A DNA stretch of 64,000 nt from Idiomarina tyrosinivorans (GTDB lineage: Bacteria; Pseudomonadota; Gammaproteobacteria; Enterobacterales; Alteromonadaceae): assembly GCF_003987475.1 (NCBI RefSeq), contig NZ_PIQH01000002.1, positions 62,001 to 126,000 on the forward strand. Reading direction: 5' to 3'. Below, in pieces: positions 22,120 through 33,397 of this stretch; position 1 is the first letter of the stretch; each line of letters starts with the position of its first letter. Below the pieces are notes generated by a model that was given only the letters and a program-made list of their open reading frames with translations, was not told the DNA's origin and ran no database searches. Both the position numbers and the translations under genes were made by a program.

Positions 22120-22653
22120 TTAGGATTGCAGTGCGTGGGCAAGGCGCTCTAGCTTGCCTCGTAAAGTGCCATCAATCACGGTATCGCCCGCTTTGATGAC
22201 CAGACCACCGATAATATTTTTATCGACACTGCAGTTAAGCTTAACTTTGCCACCGAAACGCTTTTCCAACGCTTCAGTAATTGCTGTTTGTTGCGCTTTT
22301 AACAATTTCGCCGGTGAAATAACATCAACCGTTAGCTGCTGGCTTTGCTGTGCAACTAACTCATCGAACATTGCTTTCACTTCCGGCAACGCAATCAATC
22401 TGCCATTAGCAGCCAATACTTTGATGAAATTGGCTCCATGAGCATCAAGCTGGTCGCCGCAGACATTGATAAATGTCTCGGCAACCTTATCGACATTATT
22501 AGCAGCGCTTAAAAACGACACCATGTGCTCGTCTTCAGCGACTGCTGCGGCAAATGCCAGCATGTCTTGCCATTGCTCAATGGCTTTGTGCTCTTGTGCA
22601 AAGTCAAAAGCCGCTTTGGCGTAAGGGCGAGCGACTGTAGTCAGTTCAGACAT
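22120..22653 (-). CDS. atpH: F1F0 ATP synthase delta subunit
   Basis: 177 aa; starts [19 protein letters not shown], the typical OSCP/delta N-terminus, and ends in [23 protein letters not shown]. Part of the peripheral stalk; 8 bp before atpA. Confidence 0.97.
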   Translation of the reverse strand: MSELTTVARPYAKAAFDFAQEHKAIEQWQDMLAFAAAVAEDEHMVSFLSAANNVDKVAETFINVCGDQLDAHGANFIKVLAANGRLIALPEVKAMFDELVAQQSQQLTVDVISPAKLLKAQQTAITEALEKRFGGKVKLNCSVDKNIIGGLVIKAGDTVIDGTLRGKLERLAHALQS

Positions 22654-22668
22654 TTCGCGACCCCTCGC

Positions 22669-23139
22669 TTAGAGTTCCGCAGCAAGCTTTTCAATGATGT
22701 CATTGTGCGCTTGCTTATCGATCTCTCTTTCAATGATTTTTTCAGCACCAGAGATAGCTAATACGGCTAACTGCTTGCGCAGTTCTTCTCTGATACGATT
22801 GCGCTCAGATTCCACCTCGGCATAGCCAGACGCGATGATTTTCTCGCGTTCTGCGTTACCTTTTTGGGTTTCTTCTTCAACAATCTTGCTGCCACGTTTT
22901 TTCGCTTGGTCAATTAACCGAGCTGCCTCAGCTTTAGCTTCTGCTAACTGCTCAGAAATTGCTTGTTGAGCTTGCTCAAGATCTTTCTCAGCACGCTCTC
23001 CAGCCGCTAGGCCGTCCGCAATTTTCTTTTGGCGCTCTTCAATCGCTTTCATGATCGGTGGCCACACGAACTTCATGCAGAACCACACGAACACGATGAA
23101 GGCGATCGTTTGACCTATTAGCGTTGCGTTGATATTCAC
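22669..23139 (-). CDS. atpF: F1F0 ATP synthase subunit b
   Basis: 156 aa; one N-terminal membrane helix ([20 protein letters not shown]) followed by a long charged helix (residues about 35-140) that forms the peripheral stalk dimer. Length and sequence are typical of gammaproteobacteria. Confidence 0.97.
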   Translation of the reverse strand: MNINATLIGQTIAFIVFVWFCMKFVWPPIMKAIEERQKKIADGLAAGERAEKDLEQAQQAISEQLAEAKAEAARLIDQAKKRGSKIVEEETQKGNAEREKIIASGYAEVESERNRIREELRKQLAVLAISGAEKIIEREIDKQAHNDIIEKLAAEL

Positions 23140-23188
23140 AACGAACCTCCTTTGCGCTCGAATGCCACGTTAAGTGGAATTCTTAAGC

Positions 23189-23452
<264 letters not shown>

Positions 23453-23489
23453 TTAATAGTTAAAGGTTAAAAAGTAAAAACAAAACTGA

Positions 23490-24293
<804 letters not shown>

Positions 24294-24677
24294 CTAATTT
24301 TCCTTAACTTTTAAAAACAAAATCGGTGATAGCCACTGCCCGATAATCGCGACAATAAAGCCCACGATTAAGCCGATTTTAAGCAGCGGCGTCGAATACA
24401 ATAGCCAGGCCATCACTATTGTTAGGAGAGCGATTTTTAAGCCCTCGGCCAAGTACATTCTATTGACTATTGCTCGACTGGCACGTGCACCGCTGCGTTG
24501 AAACGTCAACCAAGCGACCAGCACATTGCCGATAATTACCAGGCCACCGCCGACCGCTGTCGACCATAGCCATTGAATATTGTTGATGAGTGTAAGGAAC
24601 AGCGACGCAGCTAACACGATCAGCAGTTGCGCAGTAATGAGTCGTCTAGCCAGTATTTTGCCTTTATTTTTTTGCAT
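24294..24677 (-). CDS. atpI: ATP synthase assembly protein I
   Basis: 127 aa, four hydrophobic segments, a Lys-rich start (MQKNKGKILARR) and position as first gene of the atp operon. AtpI helps c-ring assembly but is not essential. Only moderately conserved; the assignment rests on position and topology. The 164 bp upstream to parB should hold the atp promoter. Confidence 0.88.
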   Translation of the reverse strand: MQKNKGKILARRLITAQLLIVLAASLFLTLINNIQWLWSTAVGGGLVIIGNVLVAWLTFQRSGARASRAIVNRMYLAEGLKIALLTIVMAWLLYSTPLLKIGLIVGFIVAIIGQWLSPILFLKVKEN

Positions 24678-24841
24678 TTCTTTAGCCTGACTGGACGAAA
24701 ATTTAACGACTCAGCGTCTCCTACTCAAAACTCGCGCTAGTATAAAGATCTGCCACATAATTGCAAACAAAATCGGCTCTGAGCAACCAGATTTCGGGCA
24801 CTCAACAATCCGTTAACAACTGTAACTTATTGGAAAATTGG

Positions 24842-25720
24842 TTATTTTATGTGCGCCAAAATGCCGTCTAATTCATCTAAGCTGGTGTAGTCGATAACTA
24901 ACTTGCCTTTGCCCTTTCGGCCATGGTTAATCGAGACCTTGGCACCCAAGGTTTCGCTGAGGCGAGTCTCCAGCTTTTGAATATTGGCATCCGGTTTCTG
25001 CGGTTCGGTCTTTTTCGGTGGGTCTAGCGTTAGCCGAACCAGTTTTTCTGCTTCCCGCACGGTCAGTTCTTTGGCCACCATTTGCTGGGCAACCGACGCC
25101 TGAACTTCACCTTGTAAGGCAAGCAATAATTTTGCGTGGCCAAGTTCTAGGTCGCCACGTTCAACAAAGGTTTTGACTTCATCATGAAGGTTATTCAAGC
25201 GCAGTAAGTTGGTGACGGTGGTGCGCGATTTACCTACAGCATTAGCCACTTCTTGGTGGGTGAGTTGGAATTCGTCCAATAACCGCTGTAATGCCGTGGC
25301 TTCTTCCATGGCATTTAAATCTTCACGCTGAATGTTCTCAATCAGTGCCATGGCGATGGCTGCTTCATCAGCCACCTTTTTAATCAAACAGGGGACTTCC
25401 GCTAGACGTGCTAGCTGCGCCGCACGCCAGCGCCGTTCGCCGGCAATAATTTCGTAACTGTCTTCACCCACTTGGCGAACAACGATTGGCTGGATAATAC
25501 CTTGCGCCTTCACTGAGGCGGCAAGATCTTCCAACGCCTCTGGCGACATGTCTTTACGCGGTTGGTATTTGCCGGGGCGCAACCATTCAATTGGCAGTTT
25601 TTGCAATTCGCCTTTGACTGCTTCACTCGCTGCTTGCGAAGCGTCACCAGAACTCTGCTTCTGGCTGTTGGTTAATAGCGCATCAAGTCCGCGCCCAAGC
25701 CCACGTTTTTTTGCTGACAT
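24842..25720 (-). CDS. parB: Chromosome-partitioning protein ParB (Noc/Spo0J family)
   Basis: 292 aa; the CTPase/N-terminal motif GERRWRAAQLA (about residue 95), the HTH QLTHQEVANAVGKSRTTVTNLLRLNNL, and a C-terminal dimerisation part. It binds parS near the origin and with ParA segregates newly replicated origins. Placed 23 bp after parA in the normal order. I found no parS palindrome in the window by eye. Confidence 0.96.
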   Translation of the reverse strand: MSAKKRGLGRGLDALLTNSQKQSSGDASQAASEAVKGELQKLPIEWLRPGKYQPRKDMSPEALEDLAASVKAQGIIQPIVVRQVGEDSYEIIAGERRWRAAQLARLAEVPCLIKKVADEAAIAMALIENIQREDLNAMEEATALQRLLDEFQLTHQEVANAVGKSRTTVTNLLRLNNLHDEVKTFVERGDLELGHAKLLLALQGEVQASVAQQMVAKELTVREAEKLVRLTLDPPKKTEPQKPDANIQKLETRLSETLGAKVSINHGRKGKGKLVIDYTSLDELDGILAHIK

Positions 25721-25743
25721 GTTATTTAAGTCCCTTTTGCGGA

Positions 25744-26535
25744 TTAGGCATTAACGGCCTGTGTCTGTTTTTTCTCAGCGCGCCGAATCAGTTCCCCCGC
25801 AAGCGCCAAGTACGCTTTCGCACCTGTTGATGACTTGTCATAGTACATCGCCGGAGCACCGAATGAAGGAGCTTCAGCCAGGCGCACGTTGCGTGGAATA
25901 ACCGTACGGTAAACTTTGTCGCCAAAATGTTGTTTCAGTTGTTCGGAAACATCATTGGCCAAGCGGTTACGAGGGTCGTACATGGTACGTAAAATGCCCT
26001 CTATTGCTAATTCGGGATTAACCACCTCGGCCAACTGGCGCACAGTATCCATTAACGCTGTCAGGCCTTCAAGCGCATAATACTCACACTGCATAGGCAC
26101 CAGTAGCGAGTCGGCCGCCGCCATTGCATTCACGGTCAACATGTTGAGTGATGGTGGACAATCAATAAAAATAAAATCGTATTGGTCACGAACGGCCTTT
26201 AAGGCGTTGCGCAATCGCACTTCGCGAGCGAACACTTCCATCAACTTAATTTCTGCGGCGGTAACATCACCGTTAGCCGCGACAAGGTGATATTTGCCGT
26301 TGGTGTCGGTAACAACCACTTCGCTGGCGGGCTTTTCATCCACCAACAATTCATAAACCGTGTTCTCGACCTCATATTTGTCGACACCACTCCCCATGGT
26401 GGCGTTGCCTTGAGGGTCGAGATCGATCAGCAACACTTTACGCCGTGTCGCTGCCATTGAAGCAGCCAAATTCACTGCAGTTGTGGTTTTGCCCACACCA
26501 CCTTTTTGATTCGCAATTGCAATGACTCTGCCCAC
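25744..26535 (-). CDS. parA: Chromosome-partitioning ATPase ParA
   Basis: 263 aa; deviant Walker A KGGVGKTTTAVNLA at residue 11 and FIFIDCPPSLNMLT for the A' motif. No N-terminal HTH, so it is the chromosomal rather than the plasmid type Ia ParA. Works with ParB in origin segregation. Confidence 0.97.
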   Translation of the reverse strand: MGRVIAIANQKGGVGKTTTAVNLAASMAATRRKVLLIDLDPQGNATMGSGVDKYEVENTVYELLVDEKPASEVVVTDTNGKYHLVAANGDVTAAEIKLMEVFAREVRLRNALKAVRDQYDFIFIDCPPSLNMLTVNAMAAADSLLVPMQCEYYALEGLTALMDTVRQLAEVVNPELAIEGILRTMYDPRNRLANDVSEQLKQHFGDKVYRTVIPRNVRLAEAPSFGAPAMYYDKSSTGAKAYLALAGELIRRAEKKQTQAVNA

Positions 26536-26563
26536 GGTAATGACCTCTTTGTAATAATCGTTT

Positions 26564-27181
26564 TTAGGCGTATTTTATAGCCACTAAATGGCGCTCACCC
26601 TCAACCCCGGGTACTTCAAGCTTATCTACCTGAATAACACGAAAACCTTGGGGTAGTGCGTTAATTTCCTGTTCTGGATATTGGCCCTTTAAGGCGAAAA
26701 AGGTTCCATCAGGTTGCGCTAAATGACTACACCAATTTAGCATATCATCCAAAGATGCAAAGGCTCTACTGATAACCCCGTCAAACTTTTCTGTTGGTTG
26801 GTAGGCTTCGACCCTTTCGTGAACCGCTGTTACGTTATCAATACCTAGCTGGTGACAGACTTGTCGAATAAAACGAATGCGCTTACCCAGACTATCTAAC
26901 AATACAAATTCTCGATCGGGGTTGGCAATCGCCAACGGCAATCCCGGTAATCCGGGTCCTGTACCTACATCAATAAACCGTTGCCCGGTTAGCAACGGCG
27001 CAACCACCAAACTGTCAATGATGTGGCGAGCCAGCATTTGTTCAGGATCGCGTACCGACGTTAGGTTATACGCTTTATTCCACTTATGTAATTGCTCTAC
27101 CAACGCCACGCACTGATTAGCTTGGGACTCACTAAGGGTTAACGCGGTTTGCCCCAATAGGGCATCAAATACTGCTCTCAC
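26564..27181 (-). CDS. rsmG: 16S rRNA (guanine527-N7)-methyltransferase
   Basis: 205 aa, GidB family; the SAM site reads [20 protein letters not shown] and [13 protein letters not shown] is conserved. Placed 8 bp after mnmG, the classical mnmG-rsmG-parA order. Its methylation influences streptomycin sensitivity. Confidence 0.97.
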   Translation of the reverse strand: MRAVFDALLGQTALTLSESQANQCVALVEQLHKWNKAYNLTSVRDPEQMLARHIIDSLVVAPLLTGQRFIDVGTGPGLPGLPLAIANPDREFVLLDSLGKRIRFIRQVCHQLGIDNVTAVHERVEAYQPTEKFDGVISRAFASLDDMLNWCSHLAQPDGTFFALKGQYPEQEINALPQGFRVIQVDKLEVPGVEGERHLVAIKYA

Positions 27182-27189
27182 GGCTTTTC

Positions 27190-29085
27190 CTAAGCGCTTT
27201 TACGCAACAATCCTTGCTTTTTCAGATGCACTAACAACATCGAAATGGCAGCAGGAGTAATTCCTGAAATACGAGATGCCTTACCCACCGTTTCTGGTTG
27301 GTGATCGTTCAATTTAGCAACGACCTCATTCGACAAGCCTTTGATGGTGGCGTAGTCGAATTGCTTCGGCAATAAGGTATTTTCGTGGCGGCGTTGCTTG
27401 GCAATTTCTTCTTCCTGCCGAGCAATGTACCCCGCATACTTGATTTGGATTTCAACTTGCTCTGCCGCTAAGCGTTCAGTCAATCCAGGGCCAATACCTT
27501 CTACTTGCATCAAGTCTTGATAATTCACTTCAGGTCGGCGAATCAGTTCTTCGCCATTGACCTCTTTATTGATCGGACTTTTCAGCAGTGGATTCAATTG
27601 CGCAACCGCTGGATGGTCTTTATGGATCCACAAACCACGTAAGCGTTGTTTCTCTTGTTCAACCGCTTCCATTTTCTGTTGGAATACCTGCCAGCGGTGA
27701 TCATCCACCAAACCAAGTTCCCGGCCTTGCTCGGTTAACCGAATATCAGCGTTATCTTCGCGCAATAACAAGCGATATTCCGCTCGAGAAGTAAACATAC
27801 GGTAAGGCTCTTGTGTACCTAATGTCGATAAGTCGTCGATAAGCACGCCCATGTAGGCTTGGTCGCGACGCAGACTCCAAGGTGCTTTATCTTGTACTTG
27901 TAATGCCGCGTTCGCTCCAGCAACTAACCCTTGTGCTCCGGCTTCTTCATAGCCAGTGGTACCGTTAATTTGACCAGCAAAGAACAAGCCTTTAATCGCT
28001 TTTGTTTCTAGTGTTTGCTGCAGATCGCGAGGATCAAAGTAATCATATTCAATGGCGTAACCTGGACGCGTAATATGGGCATTTTCAAAGCCTTTAATGG
28101 AACGCACTAGCTGTACCTGAACATCAAACGGCAAACTGGTTGAAATACCGTTGGGGTAAACTTCAGCGCTATTTAAACCCTCAGGTTCAACAAAAATCTG
28201 GTGCGACGCTTTGTCGGCAAAACGCATGATCTTGTCTTCAATCGACGGACAATAGCGCGGACCAACGCCTTCAATAACGCCAGAATACATCGGCGAGCGA
28301 TCCAACCCTTGGCGGATCACCTCATGGGTATTCTCGTTAGTATGAGTGATGTAGCACGGAATTTGCCGCGGATGATCGGCCACTGAACCTAAATAGGAAA
28401 ACACCGGCGTTGGTGTATCGCCAGGTTGTTCCTGCATTACAGAAAAGTCGATGCTATTAGTGGAAATTCGCGGTGGGGTACCCGTTTTTAACCGATCGAC
28501 CCGTAAGTCCAATGCTCGTAAGCGCTCTGCTAAACGGTTCGCTGGTGGATCGCCAGCACGGCCACCTTGATAATTGTCTAAACCGATATGAATGCGACCA
28601 CCGAGGAAGGTTCCCACTGTTAATACTACGGTTTTAGCCGAGAAGGCTAAGCCCATTTGGGTTTTTACTCCCACCACACGGCCATTATCGATAACCAGAT
28701 CATCACAACCTTGTTGAAATAACGATAAGTTCGGCTGGTTCTCTAAAATCGAGCGAATAGCGGCTTTGTATAGCTGTCTGTCAGCTTGAGCGCGGGTAGC
28801 CCTTACTGCAGGACCTTTTGATGAATTAAGTGTTCTAAATTGGATTCCAGCGCGATCGGCAGCGATCGCCATTGCACCACCCAAAGCATCTATTTCTTTA
28901 ACTAGGTGACCTTTACCGATGCCACCAATAGCAGGATTACACGACATTTGCCCTAAGGTATCAATGTTGTGCGTCAACAATAGGGTATTCACCCCCATTC
29001 TTGCTGAGGCTAGGGCTGCTTCTGTGCCGGCGTGTCCGCCACCAATAACGATCACATCATAGTGTTCGTGAAAATGCGTTGTCAT
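27190..29085 (-). CDS. mnmG: tRNA uridine-5-carboxymethylaminomethyl modification enzyme, FAD subunit
   Basis: 631 aa; FAD-binding [21 protein letters not shown] at the N-terminus and the GidA signatures [15 protein letters not shown] and [16 protein letters not shown]. It works with MnmE on wobble U34. Its transcription away from the adjacent oriC is the usual arrangement. The partner gene mnmE is predicted just beyond the right end of the island at 34961 and following. Confidence 0.98.
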   Translation of the reverse strand: MTTHFHEHYDVIVIGGGHAGTEAALASARMGVNTLLLTHNIDTLGQMSCNPAIGGIGKGHLVKEIDALGGAMAIAADRAGIQFRTLNSSKGPAVRATRAQADRQLYKAAIRSILENQPNLSLFQQGCDDLVIDNGRVVGVKTQMGLAFSAKTVVLTVGTFLGGRIHIGLDNYQGGRAGDPPANRLAERLRALDLRVDRLKTGTPPRISTNSIDFSVMQEQPGDTPTPVFSYLGSVADHPRQIPCYITHTNENTHEVIRQGLDRSPMYSGVIEGVGPRYCPSIEDKIMRFADKASHQIFVEPEGLNSAEVYPNGISTSLPFDVQVQLVRSIKGFENAHITRPGYAIEYDYFDPRDLQQTLETKAIKGLFFAGQINGTTGYEEAGAQGLVAGANAALQVQDKAPWSLRRDQAYMGVLIDDLSTLGTQEPYRMFTSRAEYRLLLREDNADIRLTEQGRELGLVDDHRWQVFQQKMEAVEQEKQRLRGLWIHKDHPAVAQLNPLLKSPINKEVNGEELIRRPEVNYQDLMQVEGIGPGLTERLAAEQVEIQIKYAGYIARQEEEIAKQRRHENTLLPKQFDYATIKGLSNEVVAKLNDHQPETVGKASRISGITPAAISMLLVHLKKQGLLRKSA

Positions 29086-29159
29086 GTCGTGTTAAGCCTT
29101 ACTTCTTTCGCTGACAGAAATTAAAAATCGAGCCCTATATTCTAACGTGAATTGGCGAT

Positions 29160-29549
29160 GATCGAAATGGTTAAATAGTAAACAATGGTTGTCTGGTGAA
29201 AAGGGATCGAAAAAAAGATCTAGGTTTGATCTTACTAGATCCTTTTTTATTACTACTACTAGTTTTCCACTTTCTGTTGAAAACTCACTGATCGGTTTGT
29301 TTTGTATAGAATTTTTCTGTTAGTTAACTTGTGTGTTAACGACTCATACCCCCGATCATAAGTTTTGGATAAGTGATCGGGTTATACACAGTGATCATTA
29401 TCCCCAAAGTTATCCCATGATGATCATGGAGGTTGATCAGAAGTTATCCTCTGGTTGTGATCAAACGTCAATTATTGTGGATAGCTTTGGGGGTAAATCA
29501 GGGAGTTGTTCACCATTTACCGATGAATAACTCCCTGTGTAGTGGATAA
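29160..29549. other. oriC: Chromosomal replication origin oriC
   Basis: Lies between mnmG and mioC as in E. coli. It holds 12 GATC sites between 29160 and 29463, far above chance. An AT-rich block with GATCT/GATCC plus T-runs (about 29205-29260) resembles the 13-mer unwinding element. DnaA boxes: TTATACACA at 29382 (perfect), TTATCCCCA at 29398, TTATCCCAT at 29410, TTATCCTCT at 29444, TGTGGATAG at 29476 and AGTGGATAA at 29541, plus a TTTGGATAA near 29364. Dam methylation with SeqA control is inferred. No coding frame. Confidence 0.92.
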
Positions 29550-29551
29550 AA

Positions 29552-30004
29552 CTATTCTTCCGAGTTGAGGGCGTTGACCATATTAGGCAACCATTGCAGA
29601 GCCTTTTGTTCTGGGTCGTCTTCCAACATATCGATCTCCAAGCGCGAAGTTAGGCGTTTTCCGCCCAATTCTTGCAGGCGAGAATCTAAATGTCGGCCGG
29701 CTTTACAATAGGTGTCGTAGCACGATTCACCAATGGCTATCACTGCGTATTTGAGCTGCTTTAGCGGGTCTTCATGCAAACTAATTTGGTCGTAAAAACC
29801 CAACATACTATCGGCATAGTCACCGGCGCCATGGCTGGCTAAACAGACCAACCAGGTGCCTTCGGTCGGCAGCGTTCCTAAGTCGGGTTCATCGTGGAGC
29901 TGGGTGGCAAAGCCCTGTTGGTGCAGGGCTTCGCTCAATTGGTCGGCAAGATATTCGGTATTGCCGGAGGTGGTACCAATAAGAATATGGATTGTTTCTG
30001 CCAT
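29552..30004 (-). CDS. mioC: Flavodoxin-like protein MioC
   Basis: 150 aa; FMN-binding loop IGTTSGNTEYLADQL at the N-terminus, and SHGAGDYADSMLGFYDQI and YAVIAIGESCYDTYCKAG in the usual flavodoxin positions. MioC is the flavodoxin located beside oriC in enteric and related genomes. Its start overlaps the stop of the cytochrome gene by one base. Confidence 0.93.
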   Translation of the reverse strand: MAETIHILIGTTSGNTEYLADQLSEALHQQGFATQLHDEPDLGTLPTEGTWLVCLASHGAGDYADSMLGFYDQISLHEDPLKQLKYAVIAIGESCYDTYCKAGRHLDSRLQELGGKRLTSRLEIDMLEDDPEQKALQWLPNMVNALNSEE

Positions 30005-30525
30005 TACATATCCGCTGGAGTTGCTTGACGTCTAGTCCAAAAGTAGTGGATTGCGCCAAGAAAATGCAAACCGAGCAGGATCAATAAGCCATCAGCGGCC
30101 AAGAACTCGTGCAATTCGCCACTGAAATCATTAATCCCTTCAATCTCTCCTGTTGGTGAGGCGATGCTAAACCAACCAAATACATTGAGCTCATGGCCAC
30201 CGGTGAAAATATGTAATGGTCCAGAAATCACCAGCACTAATAGGGTTAATAGCAATAACCAATGCACGATGCGGGCAATACCAGCGAAAGCAGGGTTGCT
30301 CTCTGCGCTCTTAGGGAAGCCTTCATATAAACGAAAACCCACTCGCCAGATAATAAAGAAGAAGGTGAAAAAGCCTAGGCCAATATGCGCACCCATTAAG
30401 AAACGTGCCGCTTCGCGAGGAGCCTCGTGAGCGCTGTAACCTAGTGTGAACATAGCCACTACCAGAATAACGGTTATCCAATGGTTTAGGGTGCTAATAG
30501 CGCCATAACGTGGTTGATGGTTCAT
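30004..30525 (-). CDS. Cytochrome b561 family membrane protein
   Basis: 173 aa, four membrane helices with His residues that can bind two b hemes: TLNHWITV (first helix), GAHIGLGF, RIVHWLLL and LLGLHFLGAIHY. Resembles YodB/CybB. It probably passes electrons between quinol and a periplasmic acceptor. Overlaps mioC, an electron-carrying flavodoxin, and follows the sensor kinase gene by 15 bp. Confidence 0.88.
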   Translation of the reverse strand: MNHQPRYGAISTLNHWITVILVVAMFTLGYSAHEAPREAARFLMGAHIGLGFFTFFFIIWRVGFRLYEGFPKSAESNPAFAGIARIVHWLLLLTLLVLVISGPLHIFTGGHELNVFGWFSIASPTGEIEGINDFSGELHEFLAADGLLILLGLHFLGAIHYFWTRRQATPADM

Positions 30526-30540
30526 TGTTGCTGTTCCTTG

Positions 30541-31959
30541 TTATTGTTTAAACGTAATAGTGACGCTTAACCCGCCAGTGGCTGGTGAAGCGTATGAAAT
30601 TGTTGCTTGATGCAATTCGACAATGCGTTGCACGATGGATAATCCTAAGCCAGCGCCTTCCGTTTGTTGCGAAGTGCTACTGCGATAAAAACGTTCACCC
30701 AAGCGTCTGAGATCGTCTGCACTCAGTTGCGCCCCAGCATTGCGAACGGTTAATTCGAGTGTGTCTTGATTAGCCGTGGTGGAAACGTTTATCTCACCAT
30801 TCTCGGGAGAAAATTTCACTGCATTTTCAATAAGATTACGCAGTAAAGCGTAAATAAGTGTGTCGTTACCCAACACTTTAGCGGATTTCTCGATAGCAAT
30901 ATTCCATTGCACCCGTTCCACACAGTCGGCCGGTAATTGTGCGATGACCTGGGTAACGATGGGTTCAATAGCGATGGCTTTCGCTTCCAAAGATAACTGC
31001 TGTTGCCGGTCGACACGGGCCATCGATAGTAATTGGTTAACAAGATGGGTCATCCGTCGCACAACTCGACGTATCGCTTGCGCTGAGGTTTGCGTTTGTT
31101 CCAGATTGTCTGCCTCTAATAAATTGTCGGCATGAATAGACAAGCCAGCGAGAGGTGTCCTTAATTCATGCGAGGCATCGGCAATAAAACGGTTTTCTCG
31201 TTCAATATAGGTGTTTACTCGAGCAAATAATTCATTGGTCGCTTTTCGTATGGGTTCTATTTCACGTGGCAGCTTCCCTTGAATGGGCGTAAGTTGGTCG
31301 GCCTTGCGACGGGTAAGTTGTTCGACAAATTCATTAATAGGGCGCAAAGTCAGGTTAACCAAAAAGAACACGGCAATAGAAATAGGCACCCAAGTGAGCA
31401 AAATAGGGTACAGCTGATCGTCTGCTAGATAACCACTGAGTTCGTTGCGTACATCCTCTCTTTGGCCAGCGAAAATCCAATAATTCGTTTGCTCATCGTA
31501 ATGCGCAAAAGCGATCCACTGAAAGCCGTTAATGTAGGTCTCTTGGTAGCCTTCGGTCATTTTTGCTAACGCGGTGTCGAGAGCGTTTTCTGATGCCATC
31601 ACCAGTTTTTTATCCGCAGTCCATACTTGGAAGGCTATTTTTGTTTCGTATCTATGTCCTTCGGTATGGCGTTCCGACTCACTGTCGTCCTCGTAGTCTT
31701 CTAATTCTTCCTCAGCTTCGATCTCTTTGATGACCTCAGGAATTTTAATCACTTTCACGTGCTCGAGATCATGCAAAAACTGATCATTTTGAACCATGCT
31801 CTGGATAAAGCGAGTGATTTGCGCCAATTCCGCATCGAACAATTCGTCAAGCTCGTGCAGTGTATTGCGATAACTTCTCCAAGCCGTCAGCCCTAGTACG
31901 ATGATTACTACCAGGTTAACGCTGATTAATAATAGAAAGCGAATCGAGCGGAAGGTCAT
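30541..31959 (-). CDS. Sensor histidine kinase (QseC/PmrB-like)
   Basis: 472 aa; membrane helix 1 near residues 7-27, periplasmic part about 28-190, helix 2 around ILLTWVPISIAVFFLVNL, then DHp FIADASHELRTPLAG with the phospho-His, N box NLIENAVKFSPENG and G box GAGLGLSIVQRI. The periplasmic domain contains a very acidic stretch (KEIEAEEELEDYEDDSESE, about residues 75-93) followed by a His/Glu-rich segment, suggesting cation or metal sensing (inference). The start overlaps the regulator gene by 4 bp. Confidence 0.92.
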   Translation of the reverse strand: MTFRSIRFLLLISVNLVVIIVLGLTAWRSYRNTLHELDELFDAELAQITRFIQSMVQNDQFLHDLEHVKVIKIPEVIKEIEAEEELEDYEDDSESERHTEGHRYETKIAFQVWTADKKLVMASENALDTALAKMTEGYQETYINGFQWIAFAHYDEQTNYWIFAGQREDVRNELSGYLADDQLYPILLTWVPISIAVFFLVNLTLRPINEFVEQLTRRKADQLTPIQGKLPREIEPIRKATNELFARVNTYIERENRFIADASHELRTPLAGLSIHADNLLEADNLEQTQTSAQAIRRVVRRMTHLVNQLLSMARVDRQQQLSLEAKAIAIEPIVTQVIAQLPADCVERVQWNIAIEKSAKVLGNDTLIYALLRNLIENAVKFSPENGEINVSTTANQDTLELTVRNAGAQLSADDLRRLGERFYRSSTSQQTEGAGLGLSIVQRIVELHQATISYASPATGGLSVTITFKQ

Positions 31960-32627
31960 GATGAGCTTGAGCCTTTACTGAGTTGATAACCCATACCTCT
32001 CACGGTGCGGATAAGCGAACGATCAAATTTTTTCCGCAAGTGATGAATGTGTACTTCCAGAGCATTACTTTCCACGTCTGAATCCCAACCGTAGCAAACG
32101 GCTTCTAAATGGTCTTTGGTCAGTATTCGGTTAGGGTTGAGCATAAATTCTTTCAGCAACAACCACTCTCTTTGGGTGAGGTCTACCGGCTCTCCTCGGT
32201 ATTCACATTGGTAGTTGGTTAAATCCAGAGAAATATCTGCGATGGCTAAGACATCGGTTTGACGCGCGTGATTACGCCGCACGAGAGCGCGGATACGGGC
32301 CTCTAATTCACGCACATCAAAGGGTTTCACCATGTAGTCATCGGCACCGGCATTCAGTGCATCAACTTTGGTTTCGACTTGGTCCCAAGCTGTCAGTACC
32401 AGTATTGGCAAGGTCAGTCCGGTTTGTCGTACCGAGCGGATAATCGGTATGGCAATACCATCGGGTAGCCCTAAGTCGAAAATCGCCAAGGCAAACTCAT
32501 CGGTAGATAGCGCCTGTTTGGCCTGGGAGCCAGTAGTGCAGTGCTCGACGGTGTAACCCATTCGCGACAGACGTTCGATAATTCCTGAGGCAATTTCGTG
32601 ATCGTCTTCTACCAGTAGTAACCGCAT
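31956..32627 (-). CDS. OmpR-family response regulator (QseB/PmrA-like)
   Basis: 223 aa; receiver domain with LLVEDDHEIASG, the phospho-acceptor Asp in LAIFDLGLPDG (about residue 51) and the Lys in YMVKPFDVRELEARIRALVRR. The C-terminal winged helix contains LTQREWLLLKEFMLNPNRILT and VEVHIHHLRKKFD-like SNALEVHIHHLRKKF. Forms an operon with the kinase (ATGA overlap) and with dgkA 13 bp upstream. Confidence 0.95.
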   Translation of the reverse strand: MRLLLVEDDHEIASGIIERLSRMGYTVEHCTTGSQAKQALSTDEFALAIFDLGLPDGIAIPIIRSVRQTGLTLPILVLTAWDQVETKVDALNAGADDYMVKPFDVRELEARIRALVRRNHARQTDVLAIADISLDLTNYQCEYRGEPVDLTQREWLLLKEFMLNPNRILTKDHLEAVCYGWDSDVESNALEVHIHHLRKKFDRSLIRTVRGMGYQLSKGSSSS

Positions 32628-32640
32628 AAGCTTTCCGTCT

Positions 32641-33009
32641 TTACAGGATTTTTGGCCAGAGAATACTCGCCCAAGTAATAATGAATACCACTAATGCCAC
32701 AAATACTGCGGCTGAACCAATATCTTTAGCTTTACCGCTAAGCTGGTGAAAGTCTGGGCTAATTCTGTCGACTAAGGTTTCGATTGCAGAGTTAAGGAGT
32801 TCGGTAATCAGCACTAAACCTGCGGTTATTGTCATTAGTACAATATCGAGCGTGGTTAGCGGAAAGAAGCTAGCAATAACGGCTAAGACGATTAGCGCAA
32901 CCAACTCTTGCCTAAAGGCCGCCTCATCTTTCCAGGCAGCGATGAATCCTTTCATTGAATAGACGTTAGCGTAGGCTATTCTGCGCCAACCCTGATATTT
33001 TGCTTTCAT
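32641..33009 (-). CDS. dgkA: Diacylglycerol kinase
   Basis: 122 aa, three membrane helices; the signature ELLNSAIETLVDRISPDFHQLSGKAKDIGSAAVF is diagnostic. It phosphorylates diacylglycerol released when phospholipid head groups are transferred to membrane-derived glucans or lipid A. Being the first gene before a PmrAB-like system, it may serve lipid A modification (inference). Confidence 0.95.
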   Translation of the reverse strand: MKAKYQGWRRIAYANVYSMKGFIAAWKDEAAFRQELVALIVLAVIASFFPLTTLDIVLMTITAGLVLITELLNSAIETLVDRISPDFHQLSGKAKDIGSAAVFVALVVFIITWASILWPKIL

Positions 33010-33124
33010 TTCAACTCCTAACCAGTAGACTGCGTTTGATTATAAAGGGTAGTCAGCAAATCTTAACGCTGCATTAATGAAAAAATTAGCCATTTTGCAC
33101 AATAATCGTTTGTAAGAGTTTAAA

Positions 33125-33397
33125 ATGTCCGACAGCAATCCAACGCAATGGTTTGTCTATATTTTGTGTTGCGCCGATGACACGCTCTATACCGGGGTTA
33201 CCACAGATCTTGAGCGACGGCTGCACCAGCATAATCATTTGGTCTCAGGCGCTCGGTATACTCGAGCACGTCGGCCCGTTACGCTGGTTTGGCATTGTCG
33301 CGCTGACTCTCGTTCAGCGGCCTGCCAACAAGAATACCGCATTAAACAACTCAGCCGTGCTGAGAAACAGCAATTAATTGAAGGAAAGCTATCGTGA
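33125..33397 (+). CDS. GIY-YIG endonuclease domain protein
   Basis: 90 aa; the single GIY-YIG domain reads VYILCCADDTLYTGVTTDLERRLHQHN, with RYTRARRPVTLVW later (YhbQ/UPF0213 type). The role in DNA processing is unproven for most members. Its stop overlaps the GTG start of the next gene. Confidence 0.92.
   Translation: MSDSNPTQWFVYILCCADDTLYTGVTTDLERRLHQHNHLVSGARYTRARRPVTLVWHCRADSRSAACQQEYRIKQLSRAEKQQLIEGKLS

Noticed and set aside
24678..26600. parS site near parAB
   Set aside because: I looked for the TGTTTCACGTGAAACA-type palindrome around parAB and oriC and did not find it by eye.
29086..29160. A small RNA or tRNA between mnmG and oriC
   Set aside because: No cloverleaf or promoter-terminator pair is visible in this AT-rich stretch.
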